Shown here: piece after piece, positions 12,001-24,990 of the stretch
Layout of the letters: each line of letters opens with the position of its first letter
Position numbering within the stretch: the first letter of the stretch is position 1
NCBI GenBank assembly: GCA_034008185.1
Contig: CM067081.1
Span: forward strand, 4,959,821 to 5,023,820
Source: Gorsachius magnificus
Lineage: Eukaryota; Chordata; Aves; Pelecaniformes; Ardeidae
Direction of reading: 5' to 3'
DNA length: 64,000 nucleotides
The notes under the pieces: model-generated
Told to the model about the DNA's origin: nothing
What the model saw: the letters and a program-made list of their open reading frames with translations, nothing else
Databases searched by the model: none
Made by a program: the position numbers and the translations under genes

Positions 12001-13676
12001 TATAACCATTATCAGCAAGGATAATTTATCATATAGAAGAATTTACCATGTTTTAGCAGAAGAGGGAAAAAAACCTGTATGTTAAAACTAATCAAGAGCA
12101 AGCTTTTCTTTTAATTACAAACCACTGAAGACCAAGCAAGAAGAGAAGTGCAACCAAGGAGAAAAATTTGCCCCTAACCTTTCATCCTCTTTCACAATAA
12201 TCTTTTTTTTTTCTCTTCGATTTTTAACCTTCTCTGTCACCACCAGCACTAAAAGCTGCTTTTTTTTCCCCCTTTTGCTGGAAGAACAAACAAACAGTTG
12301 CCATTTCAGTCAAAGCAATGTTATTCTTTGGCTGGCTGGCACTGGTTTCAGCGCACAGGGCGGTCAGTTCCTTTGGCTCCCATCCAGCAAGCTGAATAAA
12401 CCATTCTGGCAGTAAGCACAACTCTGTTTGGGCTCAGAAATCAGTGCCTCAGACCTGTTTCCAACCTGAGCGCCTCCAATTTACAGCACTCCAATGCCAC
12501 AGGAAGCACACCAGGCCAATCTGAAACCCAAATGTATTTGAAACAAAGCTTTCTTCAATGCTCTTAGGTCTTTTTCTACCCTCCTCTTCCTCCTCTCTTT
12601 AATGTTTGCAGGTTGGAATTTAATGCTTTTTTTTCTGCCAGAAGTTTGGCTCTTGCAGCAAGCACTTCATCCAGGTGAGCCGTTTCCTCCAAAATGCACA
12701 GCAGTGGCAGAAATCACGGACAGATCCTCCTAATCTTTTCCCTTTTTCTCACTTTCCACCTTTTATATGGAGCACTCTGGGAGTCAAGAAGAATTCTCCT
12801 GAAATTACAAAACTCATGGTTTTTTTTGACATGCAGTCATTCACTGCAGGACTTTGGACTTGCACAGTGCAAAATGGAAAACACAAGGAAACTTGCAATA
12901 CAAAGGAAACTAGGGTTCAGTAAGTGCAAAGGCTAGCTGCAAGGATTATAACTGCAGGACTAGGCATTTAAGACTCCCCTTACGCTCCGCTTTCTGGCAG
13001 AATAACACTAAGAGCAGAATTCCGCTTTACTGGGATAAGGAACAGGACGAGGAGCTGCTGGTGAAAAGGGCGGCCGATGTGAATGCAAAGTTTGAGAAAT
13101 TGTATTGAACGCTGTGTTGCAGCGCTCGAGTTATATTATTTTCTCTTTTCCTCCCCTCATTTTTCACACCATTAAAATTCCCCCTCAGACACCAGACTCA
13201 AAATGAACAAACAAACATGCATTGTTCGGTACCAAAATCCACCGGCGCTCACGCGGCTGCCGCTGAAGCTGCAGTGACACTTGAGCTGGGCCAGCAGAAA
13301 CCGCTCAGGCGGTTCACAGAGGGAATGCCAGAGTGACAGATTAAGTACAAAACTAATCCACACGTCGTGTTTCTGCTGCACAGGTGCATTCAGGGATTAT
13401 CTTTCTGCCAGTCTCTATAAAGATCCTTTCTCTTTCCTTCAGTTCCTCGGTCTATCTGAAATAAGCTTTCCATGGCTACTGTGCTGAAAAACTTCCAAGG
13501 AAATTAATTCTGTAAAACTTTGAACGTTATCATTACCTCTTGTACACAATAATTTATCAATCACTGTAGCATGCAAACATCCTACTCTCTCAGCATCTGA
13601 GCAGATGAACGTTTTCCACATTCTTTAAAGGGACTAGAAATTTTACTCCCTTCCAGTGCCCTGAAAAGAACAATTT
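9010..13676. other. Unassigned non-coding sequence
   Basis: Includes an alternating TGCATATGCATATGCATA block (10746-10763, overlapping octamer-like ATGCATAT), a very AT-rich zone about 10985-11100, and TTTTAATTAATTGG near 10106. Small frames up to 114 codons (11215-11559, minus) have no recognised content. Confidence 0.45.
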
Positions 13677-13701
13677 GGGGGGGAAAAAAAAAAAAAAAAA
13701 A
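13677..13701. repeat. G7-A18 homopolymer junction
   Basis: Seven G followed by eighteen A. This is simple low-complexity sequence and is probably length-variable. Confidence 0.9.
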
Positions 13702-14537
13702 GACAGCTTTAAGACCACCTCTAATTCCTGCATATAAATATTATGCTAGGCCAGGATGGAGACAAATAGTAAATGAGACGCAAGAGGCCTGAGATGTGTT
13801 TGAAGTTGTCAGATAAAAGTTAGCACATACAAACTTCCATTTAGAAGCAGATGTAATAATGGATGGCACAGCGAATATGGGTTCTGGTTTCCAACAAAAA
13901 GTGACATGCAGTAAAATATTTAGGCAATCTTGTGAGGACTACGTAGCATTTAATAAATTAAAGGGCTTTAGTCAGCTTTCCACGTGACAGCAACCAATCC
14001 ACAGTTCAGTCAGATGAGAACTGTTTGCGTTTTATCCCAAGATGGATTGGAGGAACTTCTGGCACGGACTGACACCGATATAAACCGCTCAAGAGTTTTT
14101 ACAGAGAAGAAATGGAAGAGAAAGCAAACTGTTTTAAATAGAAGCTACCACAACGTTCAGCTCAAGCCTAAATTCCCTGTTCAAAAATTCACGTGACTAA
14201 AAACTAAGACCCAATTTTCAAACAGGTAGTTAAGGTGCCTTTGCAAAGTTCACAACTATATTTGAAAATCATTTATTTCTCATTCCTTTAGCAAACAGGA
14301 TATTTTATGCAGATCTAGACAGATGTAGTACTTGGATGTCTAGCTCCGTATTTGCGTATTTTAGATGAATTCCTTGCATGAACATTGTGGTTGTCTGTAA
14401 ACTGGAGAAAACTCCTGATCATCCCAAGCCATTTTCAGCAGGTGAAATCAGGTCTAGGAAGTGGCTCACAGACTGTTAGAAATCAATTGCTCCAAAGCGC
14501 TTAATTGTGTTAAGTGTCCCTGTGTAGCTTTTGGGAG
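13702..14537. other. Unassigned non-coding sequence
   Basis: No recognised feature. A 70-codon plus-strand frame at 13984-14196 is chance-sized. Confidence 0.45.
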
Positions 14538-14692
14538 AGAACATAGCCTAGCGGTTGTTACAGAAAAGGCAGAGTAAGGGGAGATGAATCCCGCCGTGAT
14601 GGTATCGCAGAATGCCTGGGTGACCTCAGGCTAGTCACTTTGTGACCTCTGTAAAACAGAGATAATCACACTTATCTGATTCAAGGAGGTAC
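14538..14692 (+). mobile_element. MIR-like SINE, nearly full-length
   Basis: It begins AACATAGCCTAGCGGTTGTTA, matching the start of MIR (aacatagtggttaagag). It continues with ATGAATCCCG, CCTGGGTGACCTCAGG and CTAGTCACTTTGTGACCTCTG, ending in TGTAAAACAGAGATAATCAC and CTTATCTG. The tRNA-derived head and the core are both visible, which is unusual in a bird, where most copies are fragments. Identified by eye. Confidence 0.72.
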
Positions 14693-17357
14693 CAGGAGAC
14701 CTACTGTTGCCTAATTGCTTAGAGATATACACAGGAAAGCCACACTGTAACTACTTCTGCTATTAAAACAGTTACATGGGTTAGGTTTCTGGAAATATCT
14801 ACTGGTGACACAAAAGATTTTACACATCTGTGTAAAAGTGTCAAGTACTGCTATTATTTTGACCTCATTGATAAAGAAAGGATGGGTGGTCTGGTAGACT
14901 GAAGCACATTTTGGCTGGAAGCTATTACCCTTTGAGACGACCTCTTGTTTCAAGTTTCATTGGTGTATCAGAAAAGTTACAGGCAGCAACAGTAAGGATT
15001 TCTGTAACTAATTCTACAAAACCACTAAAATCTGCTTTGTCTCCTCTGACTTGCTACTCCTCTCTACTAATCCTAATGATATTTTTCCTAATCAAGTGTA
15101 CGTTAATGGTAGGAATCAATGTCACTCCCTTCTGGTTTTACCTGACCTTTCTTTGGATACTCATAGCCTATGTGAAGCTATACCAACCTCAGAGAGGTCT
15201 AGAAAAACTGACAGCAATAGAGAGAAGGGCAGCAAAAAGGATGGTAATTTAAAAGGAAGAATGAATTTAAAAACAAGACGCCTGAATGAGGAACTACATG
15301 GCTTGAGGTAGAACAGAGATCTTTGTGATAGTTTCATGTAGCCGCTCGGTTTTAGGGAGAGAAGTTGTTTAAGATGCTTTGGGCAGGAGCTATGTAAATG
15401 GAGTAGCAAGGAAAAGAGCTGATTTACATGAAAACATAGCACAAGCAACCATCAAGTGGTAGTAGTTTTACTGTTGAAATGTGACTCTGGGGAATTTTTA
15501 CAAAATCTCCACATTTGCCCAGGCAGGGTAAAGCAAGAAAGGGGTCAGTGTGTAAGCCTTAGTTTTAACCTGCAGTAATCCATGCTGATTTTCATTTCAC
15601 CACAACAATTTTCTACCAGAAATACCCACAGAGAATCCAAATATTGGCACCTCTGTCTAAAGTGCTCATTTACTACACAGTACCCTTGTTTTACCAGCTC
15701 AGTGTGTTTGCCAGGACGAACCACGCTGTCGTTTATAGCTGTAATGCAACCCCCACCCACATGTGCTTCAGCACCAGACTTGACTAATGCACGAATCTTT
15801 ATGCCATGCTCCTTATGAAATGCTGTGTCCTATCACGTTGCCACGATACTGCCACTAGATTTATAGCTATAACTAAATCATCCGATCATACCACTTCTGT
15901 GCTGTGCTTCTTCCATTACCACCTAATGTATCAAAAGCATCGATTTTACACTTGCGAGCTTTCCTGCTGAAGCACTCCAAGGTCCTGCAGCACTTTATTA
16001 TATCCCAAGCCCACTCCCATAGCTGTCATGCTAATGAGGCATGTGTCGCTACTTTAATTTTTCTGAAGCAGGTCACAAAGCTCAATTCTCCCCTCGTGTG
16101 GGAGAACCTGGAGTCCAATTCCTGAGCTGTCATGGCTGGCTGATTTTGAATAGTGCATATGATGACACAGGCTCTCATATTACTGGCCTGGCCACCACAA
16201 CACCCCTTTCCCCCAAAATGCTGAAAAGAAATATGGCCACTTACGGTTTCAGGATGCTTTTCCCTATTTGCAGTGTGTTGTACTTATCGAACGCCTATTA
16301 TCCTGAGGTGTCCAAAATGCTGAAATTATAACCTGCTTAACCTCTATAATTCTGAGAGGCAGATTTTTGTCTCTACAATACAGGTCTTATTTAGACAGAA
16401 AGAAAATGAAACACACTGAGATTAAGAGAGTAAATTGATGGAATACCTAGAAATACCCTGAAAACCTACAGAAATTTAACGTAACAGAAAAAAAAAGCTC
16501 AGATCATCCAGAAAGGAGCAATATATTTTAAGACAGTAGGTAAAAACTGCCTGTAGTTTACTGCCCTGCCAGGGCGTCTTCAGTTAGGACAGGTAAGAAA
16601 GACAAGAAGTGACAACAGTAATTTTTAGGCTACTCTGAAAGACATCCCAAACATCCCTGATACATTTTGCAGGGCTCAATTTCTGAGTAATGCTGATGTC
16701 CTAAGGAGTGAAAGGTTAGGAGCAATTAGGAGGCAATTAATGAGGGCCAGTTCTGCTTTCTTATTTTGTCCACTCTTACCAATATGACTACTCACTGTTT
16801 GAGACAGTTGATGAGTAAAGGCGGCAGATTCCGGCTTCAGTAGTTCCAGTAACGTGGAGTCACTGGTCTTTTGCCCCCCCACTGTTCCTGCCTTTAGCGC
16901 ATGGTTGTATATTTTTACGCTACTTTGACACATCAGTATCAGCTGACCTGTTGTAAGCAGAAATGTGATATACTAAACATCTGAATTTTATTAGCTGCTG
17001 TCATACTGTCTTATGATTTGAACCATTTTGTCTTTTTGCTACACTTTATCTGCTTTATATGGAAAAGGCTTTAATTAAGTCGGCTTCCATTAATAGGACT
17101 AATTATTACATGGAAAGAGAAAAAAGATCTATTAAATCTTCCCTATTAAAAGTCAGGGCAGACTTTGAAGACATGTTACTAAAAGGGTGCCTAAACATTG
17201 CAGCATCACCATCCCTTACTTGCGGAGATGTGGGCACATGTTAAAAGCCAGCAATAAAGCCCTGCGACGCTGCGGACCTAGCAGCAGAATGGAGTGGGAG
17301 CATGACAACAGTATTTTACATTTTGACTCACGAATCTCCAAGGCTTGCGAGAATCGA
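14693..17357. other. Unassigned non-coding sequence
   Basis: No gene or repeat was recognised. A 113-codon plus-strand frame (14911-15252) has a hydrophobic middle but no family resemblance, and is probably chance. Confidence 0.45.
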
Positions 17358-17462
17358 ACAATGATCATTATCCCCTGTTTTAGTCACGGAAGAGTCAGGC
17401 ACCAGCATTTCGGTCACTCAGCCAAGGTCACAAACTGTCACCAGTCACCGGTCTTCTGGCTG
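17358..17462 (-). mobile_element. MIR-like SINE remnant
   Basis: Read on the plus strand, ATCATTATCCCCTGTTTTAG, GGAAGAGTCAGGCACC and CTCAGCCAAGGTCACAAACTG follow the reverse complement of the MIR core (ttatccccattttacag, gaaactgaggcac, cttgcccaaggtcacac). Confidence 0.65.
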
Positions 17463-18941
17463 CCATTTCCAGGCATTACTTACTACGAAATAACAGCCTT
17501 GTAGCCGTAGACTTTGAGCTGACACCAATCGTGCATTTAAAACACTATACCAGCTATTCCATCTGTATTTGGGGGTTTTTGTCTCAGTTCAGGTGGTGGG
17601 AATTAAAAACAAACAAAACTTTTAACCCTTCAAATTCTGATGTTTTCCAAACCGCCAGCAAAATTTATTCTTCTGTGGGATGCGTCTACTGGGGCTTGTA
17701 GTCCTCAAAGGCTTAACCCAATTGACTCTTAAGGAACTGTGACAGTCTTTCATACAAATCCCTCCAAGATCAAAGGCTGCTTCTGTGCCATAACTGTCTA
17801 TCACAACAGCTTTACTACCAAGCATGGGCACTAAGGGCTTGGTCCTGCTGTTAGACACACGGTTAAGGATTGCCCTCTCTTGAACAAAACAACCCTACTC
17901 CTTTGCACCCAGGTACACATGGGAAGTAACTTCAAAGGATACATGGTGGTTCATACATACACAGCAAGAAGCTGCACTATCCCCTCATGTCATGTTCCAA
18001 ATATCATTCTTCAGAAAACTTGCGCTGTATCCACAGAAAGCACTTTCTTCTCTGAGTTACTGCCTGAAACATTTTAACCCGATCCTTTCTTTTCCCTTCT
18101 ACTCAGAGCCTCAAATCTTCCATCCAGAATACCTAAAGCTATCACGGCTGTGGTTGAAGAATTTGTTGGGGTCACATGATGGTTTGAAAGCTGTGGTTGA
18201 GATTAATAAGGTGTTACAGTAAACACAGCGAATAATGCAAAGCACAGAAACGATGGAGGAGGAAGTGGGGGGAGACATCTTCTGAGGCTATGCAGTTACT
18301 GGATGTTTAGTTTGAACGAATACACAGGTCAGAGCGAGACTTCTGGCATCTTCTCCCTTACAAATTAATCACTGGTTCACAGTGGCCAGCAAATTTCAAA
18401 TAAAGTTCAAAGCCCCCAAGTCCTCATTTTAAAATGGACACGTATGGCTTGAAAACAGCTAATGGAACAAGCCTTCCCAAAGTTTGAGCTCGTTCCCAAC
18501 TGAGAGATCCATTTCACAGTAATAACACGACACAGCCACGAGCACATGAACATCAAGGCTTCCTTCCTGTATTTTACAATACTTTGCACTTCCACACCAG
18601 CTTTTACCTGGTGAATGGAAAAAGTTCTGATGATCATCAGCTATGACTTTTCAAAATGCAGAGGGTACACACAACCCCGCAGGAACTGTGAGCACATGGT
18701 GCCTCCTACAAGACCCTCAGCCATGCAGACATCAGCTCAGAGACGATACCTACCCAGAAGTAACAAGTTCAATGCTGTGCACCCAGAAATCTGAAAAGAT
18801 TTAGAAAAAAGATTAGCTTACTCTCTGAAACTTGATGTCTGCAAGTATGGAGCCATGGGTCTGTAGTGTAAACCATGGCTAGCTCCAGTAATATCATACA
18901 GATGAGGAAATAGTTTGGAAGGATACCGAAGCCAACGGCTT
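17463..18941. other. Unassigned non-coding sequence
   Basis: No recognised feature, only small chance-sized frames on both strands. Confidence 0.45.
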
Positions 18942-19030
18942 GCTATATCCCCCATTTACAATGGAGAAAACCGAGGTTAAGTTTTTTAGCCGAGAAGCCT
19001 GTGGCAGAAACCAGAAGGCTGAATTCTTAG
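18942..19030 (-). mobile_element. MIR-like SINE remnant
   Basis: ATCCCCCATTTACAATGGAG, AAAACCGAGGTTAAG and GCCTGTGGCAGAAACCAGAA follow the reverse complement of MIR (cccattttacagatgagg, gaaactgaggttaag, gtggcagagccagga), with a gap in the middle. Confidence 0.6.
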
Positions 19031-22000
19031 TACTCACTCCAATCTCTGGACAACTCTGCCTTCAATGTTTTGTTCTTCTAAAGCTGCCCAGAAGCATTTT
19101 TTTTTCCACACAGAATCTGCTCCTTTGGGGGCTTTGTTTCATGCTAGTCACAAATCTCTCACTATAACCTGAGGTAGACCAAAACATTGGCAGTCCTGCA
19201 GTGAAAAAGCATCTAATGGGCCATAAATTAATGTTTCATTTCCTTTAATAGTGTAATGATTAATTCCTTCTTCAGAGCAAGATTTTGTTGCTCATTTGAT
19301 AGTTATACTATAAAGAAAGAAACAGCGTTTTTTATCATTGAAAAGGATCAAAGCCAGAACGCTGCTATTTTTGTTTGTGCTCTTGTAGCTTGACTCTTCA
19401 AACAGATTTTTCTCCCCAATTTTGTAAAGAAAAAAAGCAAAAAAACATCCATCTCCGATGAGACCTTGCACAGCTTGTCAAGTTTCAACCCACAGTGAAT
19501 TTTTACTGCAAACATAAACCTCTGAAAGTAGGGGTTTCTAATGGAAATGCTGACATAACCTTAACTATACCAATGCTGCTGTAATACTCAGGTTACCAGG
19601 AATATTTCTGCTGCCAATTCAGTTTAACAAGTCTGAATGCATATAATTTGTTCCAGTTGTCTTTCCTCAGAGTGAGGCTCCTTTGTGCACACTTTCCAAT
19701 GTGGCTTGCATTAAAAGAAAGAAAAAAAAAACACCCTACTCCTATGTAAATTCATATACACACTGATATGGTTTTATCACAGCTAAAAAGCTATAAATCT
19801 GCTTTAACTGATTCGGTGTGTTCCCTACTGGCCTGGAAAGGTGACTCATTTCATTGCTGCCCTTCACTGAATGTGACAATCATAACTGTGCTTTGTTCTC
19901 CTCGGGATATTTATTCTTTTCAAGAAAAAAAACCCTGACTTGTGGGTATTCATATTATCCACTCCTGACCAAACCTCCCCCAGTCTGAGCCAAAAGGATT
20001 TTCGCTGGGTCAGGATTTGACCCTCGTTATGCTAGGAATCTAATCCAAATGCCTCCCACCGCTATCAGTGATAAGAATCTAGTCCTATGGCAAATGATTT
20101 GCTTCTCACCTTTGGCTCATCCTGAAGCCAAACAACTGCCAGGTTAAACAAATACTCTCAGGATGCAAAGTGAATTCATGGGGCAAGAACTTAAGTGACG
20201 GCAAGGTACCTGGGCACTTCTGGAGCTTCATTTCCTCCGAAAGATCTGCAGCGTGCACACTGAAATCTTTCTGATCTTTCTTCTTGGTAGGAAGAGTGAA
20301 ACGGGAGGAACAAAAACTCAACAGGACGGCTCCACCGCTCAGTGAATAGGAGCAGGAATAATTCATGATCTGATCCTCCTCACGTCTGCCTGTTGACAAC
20401 TTCTTACTTGATCTTCCAGGGTCTAAGAGGCAACGGCTGATGCTTGGGAATTCAAAACCTGAACCTTGTTGTCATCTTTACAACAGAGATAAATTCGGAG
20501 GAATGATTCAAGGACAAATTCTCAAATATGCCAGTGAATTTCTGGAGGGTTTCAGGGAATTCAAGTAGATGACAACTGCGAAAAACAAGCCAAAATTACC
20601 AGATTCGGGCTCCTAACTAGCCTCTCGGACTCCTATGGACACATAGTCAGCCACAGCTCTTTCCACAATGAGTGGAAAAAGAGGAATCTCCTCAGGATGA
20701 TTCAGACCCTGATGGCCTGAAATGCCTCTAATGAAATTGAAAGCTTATGATTAATATGTCTCCTGTTTAGTTTTCTGACTAAAATTAAAAGGGGGGAATT
20801 TAGGTCACGTTGTCTCAGGCTAAACTCTGAACATGTTCCCAAATTAGAGGATAAATTCAGTGAAATATTATGTAAAACTAGCTTTCAAAAGACTTTTTTC
20901 CAAGCACCTCTCCTGGCACCTTCTTTTTCAATCTAAAAAAATGTTCTAAAAAAATGTTCTTTTATTAAAGAATATTTTAAAACTATTGCTAAACATCTTT
21001 TTAAACCTTTCCTCTCCTTAAGATGTTTTTCATGAACTTCTGAAATGCTGGGGGGTGTGTGGTGGTGTTAACAAAGTTTTAACAGGGAACACAATAATCC
21101 AAAGAATATTTTGAATTTTTTAAAAGGCACTTTGAAAATGATTGGCTATATCTTCCTATTCCTCAGTTTCCCTTCTGTAATTATGAATTACCATTATGAG
21201 TAACACTGACTGCTAATGGACTCTGCAAATCTCCAATAAAGGATGCAGAGATTCAGTGTTATCCTTTCTTAACACGCTTACTTCAGCAGTAAAGAAAGAA
21301 GCAACAGAAAGCACTGTGCAAGGACAAAACACAGCAAGAGAATAGACCCTCTGTCCACAAGCCTTTTTGGAAAGAAAAAAAAAAACAAACCTTACATAAA
21401 AGAAAATTAAATTTAATTGGAATTTATTATTAATTATTAGATGAGCAAAATATAAATTATTAAGATTATGTTATCAAAGGTTCTTTTGCTCTCCTCAGTC
21501 AGATCCCTGAAAATTCTCCACTTCTAAGAAGCCTTATATGATACCATTCTTTCTTTGAAATGCTTTTATATTCTGTGTCTTTTGGGCTCCCTGCTGCAGT
21601 TTGATTTCTCTGTGACTGTCTCTTCCATCCCAGTGTTGTAAACACCTAACCCCGTGCTTGAGCAGGACTCCTACAGGAAAACTCCTGTGTCTGAAGTCGG
21701 ACCTGAAGATCAGAGGAGTGATGCCTGATGCAAAGCAAGCTGGTGCTAAGTTCAGCCTCCCAGCTGGTCACACTGGGCTGCAGAACGAGTCTGAAAGCAG
21801 CATCGCTGTGCGGCAGACTATGCAGCACCAAACACATCAAGGATGCTAAAGAAATAAACAGTGAGCACATACACAGATAGATTAAAAAATTTCAGTAGAA
21901 AGTGCCCTGCATTTCTGGAAGAGGACTTCCTTTTAGATGCTGAAGGAATCCAGCCTAGCAGCCATACTGACAGATGATCTGGTCAGTTACTCACTGTAAA

Positions 22001-24065
22001 GTGCCAGAAATCCACAATCAATATCAAATCAAACTATTTGAGAAACCATAAATAAGGCTGTAGTAATCCTCATCAGCCTTTTTGTGAAAGATTGATCTTC
22101 ATAAATCCAGGCCAAACCATTTAATAAAAAGGTGGAAAGTTCTTTCTGAAGAATAGGAACGGGAGGTAAATTAGAAATGGTGATTGTCTTCAGCAGCTCA
22201 AGGCTGATCGTTAAAGATAAAAAAAATCCTAAACAGAAAATAGGACACATTCTTTAGGTTACAAATCAGGAGGTCTAGACTGGTCCAATTTAGTTAGAAA
22301 TGAGAAGGAAGATCCGAGGGAAACCTACTGCTTCAAATTGTCCAGCCCTGTAAAAAAAGAAGTGGCAAAGGCAGTACACAAATCTGCATTTGCTCCCCGA
22401 CCATGGATTTTGTTGGCCAAGCAGCTCGCTCATGCACATGCCACTAAGTAGAAGCAGCACTTTGTGGGTTTGGGGACTTCTGGGGACAAACTGGTCCTGA
22501 TTTGGCCTGTTTTCCACTGAAATCAAGGATCCTATGGAAGTTGCACTCATCTCCTAGGATCTGACCCTGGAATATTTATGTACGTACTCAATGTGGTTTT
22601 CCCTCCTCCCCTCCACTGACAACACAATCTGTGCCTGAGGTGAGGGCTGCATTGTCCATGCTTCACACAACGCTGAACACTCCTCTGGAATTCAGAGTCT
22701 AATAACACAGTGAATCACGCCTACCTACCCTCTCTCCCTCTCCAGCAGCAATGTCACTTTGGGTGACTGGCAGCGTGACCCTCCACTGCTGCTTTTTTTG
22801 TGAATAAATGCCCTTAGCGGCAGCAAAGGAACAGGACTGGTTCAGTCAGGGGGAAGCAACAAGAGCTGTAGAAATAGGGATGTATTTGAGGCAGAAGCCA
22901 AAGAAATTGGGGTACACATACTTAGAAGTGGGTGATAAGACTCCAAACTGTATTAGTTCCTTCCTACAGAGACTTTAGTAGACGTTACCTCCAGTGTCAC
23001 CTAAGTAAAGTAATTCCTAGGACTGGAGAGTCAGTTTTAGATGTTCTTACAACTTTCTGGTATCTCCTTACTTCTGCTAGTATTAAATAAAATACATGCC
23101 CTGGTCTCTGAAATTGTGTTTGAGAATATTAAAATGCCCAAAACGAGAGGAGATTTTGGATTTTGTGGCTCCCCTCTGCAGAGGTTGTTTCAAATGTCCA
23201 ATCCAGCCTTCCTGTCTGCCTGATACGAGCAACTCTGAGAAACACACCAGACCCCACAAAATGACAAAAGCACACTTCACGTTGAATGCCTGCTCACTGA
23301 TGAAAGAGCTGGAAGAAGTCATGCACTTCGGCTTTGACTAGGAGGGAACACGGTCAGCGTTCTCAAAGGAATTTAGATGTCAGCTTTCCACAGATTTCAT
23401 ATATTTTTCAAAATCTGTTCTTTGTCACTCTGCACATCAGCTCCCCAGAGGGATAACAGCCATTTCCCTACCTCACAGCTGTGCTAAGCAGAGATGTACC
23501 TGCTAACATCCCCGGTGCCTCAGCGGCGGATGCTGAGGGAAGCGGACAGCAATGGTCAGGCTGATGTGCTCTTCTTAAACAGCACTCCCTAAAGACAATC
23601 GATTTTTTTTAAAAAAATTATTTTTCATGTTATTTACTGGTTTAAATGGAAGCGAGCTGCTGCCTCCGAGCCAACTGCCAACCTTTACATCCCTCTCCTT
23701 GGCTGGCACTCGACTGTTCCCAGCCAGTCAGCATCCTCCCTACAACCCCACTGGCTCATGCTTCTCCTCCCATACCACTGTCAGAGACTACATAAACCAA
23801 TGTTCTGATCCAACACAGCATTTGTTAGTTGCTTAAAACAATCAGATTAAAGATTGGATGCCTTCAGGCAGTTCTGGCTTCACATTAGTTACATACATAT
23901 ATACCTACACACCAGTATATACATACACTGACTGACGAGAAACCTGAAGAACTAATTAGTGTTTCTGAATGTGCACCAAGATACTCCAAGGCAGCCTACT
24001 TTTCAAATAGTGCTGAAATCCTCAAACCAGGAAATTTTAAGGTTTTTGAAAGGAAACATCCTGAG
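19031..24065. other. Unassigned non-coding sequence, AT-rich
   Basis: It contains two copies of a 13-base unit TCTAAAAAAATGT (20932-20957) and strongly AT-rich zones (about 20930-21140 and 21380-21470). A TA/CA-rich patch with ACATACATATATACC lies near 23890-23930. No exon, RNA gene or named repeat was recognised. Confidence 0.45.
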
Positions 24066-24606
24066 ATGTGAGACCTCACCTAGAGTACTGCGTCCAGCTC
24101 TGGAGCCCTCAGCACAAGAAGGACATGGAACTGTTGGAGCGGGTCCAGAGGAGGCCACAAAAGTGATCCGAGGGCTGGAGCCCCTCTGCTCTGAGGACAG
24201 GCTGAGGGAGTTGGGGGTGTTCAGCCTGGAGAAGAGAAGGCTGCGGGGAGACCTGATTACGGCCTTTCAGTATCTAAAGGGGGCCCATAGGAAAGATGGG
24301 GAAAATCTTCTTAGTAGGGCCAGCTGTGACAGGACAAGGGGTAATGGTTTTAAACTGAAGCAGGGTAGGTTTAGACTGGATCTAAGGAGGAAATTCTTTA
24401 CAACGAGGGTGGTGAAACACTGGAACAGGTTGCCCAGAGAGGTGGTGGAGGCCCCATCCCTGGAAACATTCCAGGCCAGGTTGGACAGGGCTCTGAGCAA
24501 CCTGATCTGGTTAAAGGTGTCCCTGCTCACTGCAGGGGGGTTGGACTAGATGACCTCTAGGGGTCCCTTCCAACCCAAAACATTCTATGATTCTATGATT
24601 CTATGT
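24066..24606 (+). mobile_element. CR1 LINE, 3' part of ORF2 plus 3' end
   Basis: This is a 5'-truncated CR1 non-LTR retrotransposon. One frame stays open from upstream to about 24549 and encodes the C-terminal tail of the CR1 reverse-transcriptase polyprotein. Recognisable blocks in order are [20 protein letters not shown], then the [11 protein letters not shown] type, [20 protein letters not shown], and [20 protein letters not shown]. The RT and endonuclease domains are missing, so it cannot move by itself. It ends in three ATTCTATG-type octamers, the CR1 3' end. The intact frame over about 160 codons suggests a younger copy than its neighbour. It lies directly against a second CR1 in the same orientation. 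Confidence 0.95.
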
Positions 24607-24990
24607 TTGAGAGAGTTGGGGTTGTTTAGCTTGGAGAAGGGAAGGCTCTGTGCAGCCTTTTCAATACTTAAGGGGGGCTTGTAAGGAAGATGGAGAGAGA
24701 CTTTTACTAGTGCCTGTAGTGACAGGACAAGGGGTATTGGGTTTAAACTAAAAGAGGGTAGACTTAGATTTGATACAAGGAATAAATTCCTTACTGTGAG
24801 AGTGGTGAGATACTGGCACAGGTTGCCCGGAGAAGTTGCGGATGCCCCATCTCTGGAAGTGTTCAAGGTCAGGTTGGATGGGACTCTGAGAAACCTGATG
24901 TGGTGGAAGATGTCCCTGTCCTTGGCAGGGGGGTTGGACTGGATGAGTTTTAAATGTCCCTTCCAACTCAAACCATCTGTGAGTCTATAA
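24607..24990 (+). mobile_element. CR1 LINE, older 5'-truncated copy
   Basis: It starts inside the element (GAGAGAGTTGGGGTTGTTTAG, equivalent to the LRELGVF codons of the upstream copy). It runs through GACAGGACAAGGGGTATTGG and GTTGCCCGGAGAAGTTGCGG to a degraded 3' end (ATCTGTGAGTCTATAAA in place of clean octamers). In-frame stops, for example TAA in the CTTGTAAGG segment, break the ORF2 tail. The divergence from the adjacent copy indicates an older insertion or a different subfamily. Confidence 0.93.

Noticed and set aside
14911..15252. 113-codon frame with a hydrophobic middle as a small membrane protein
   Set aside because: No family resemblance, no splice or promoter context, AT-rich composition that gives hydrophobic residues by chance, and a size expected at random.
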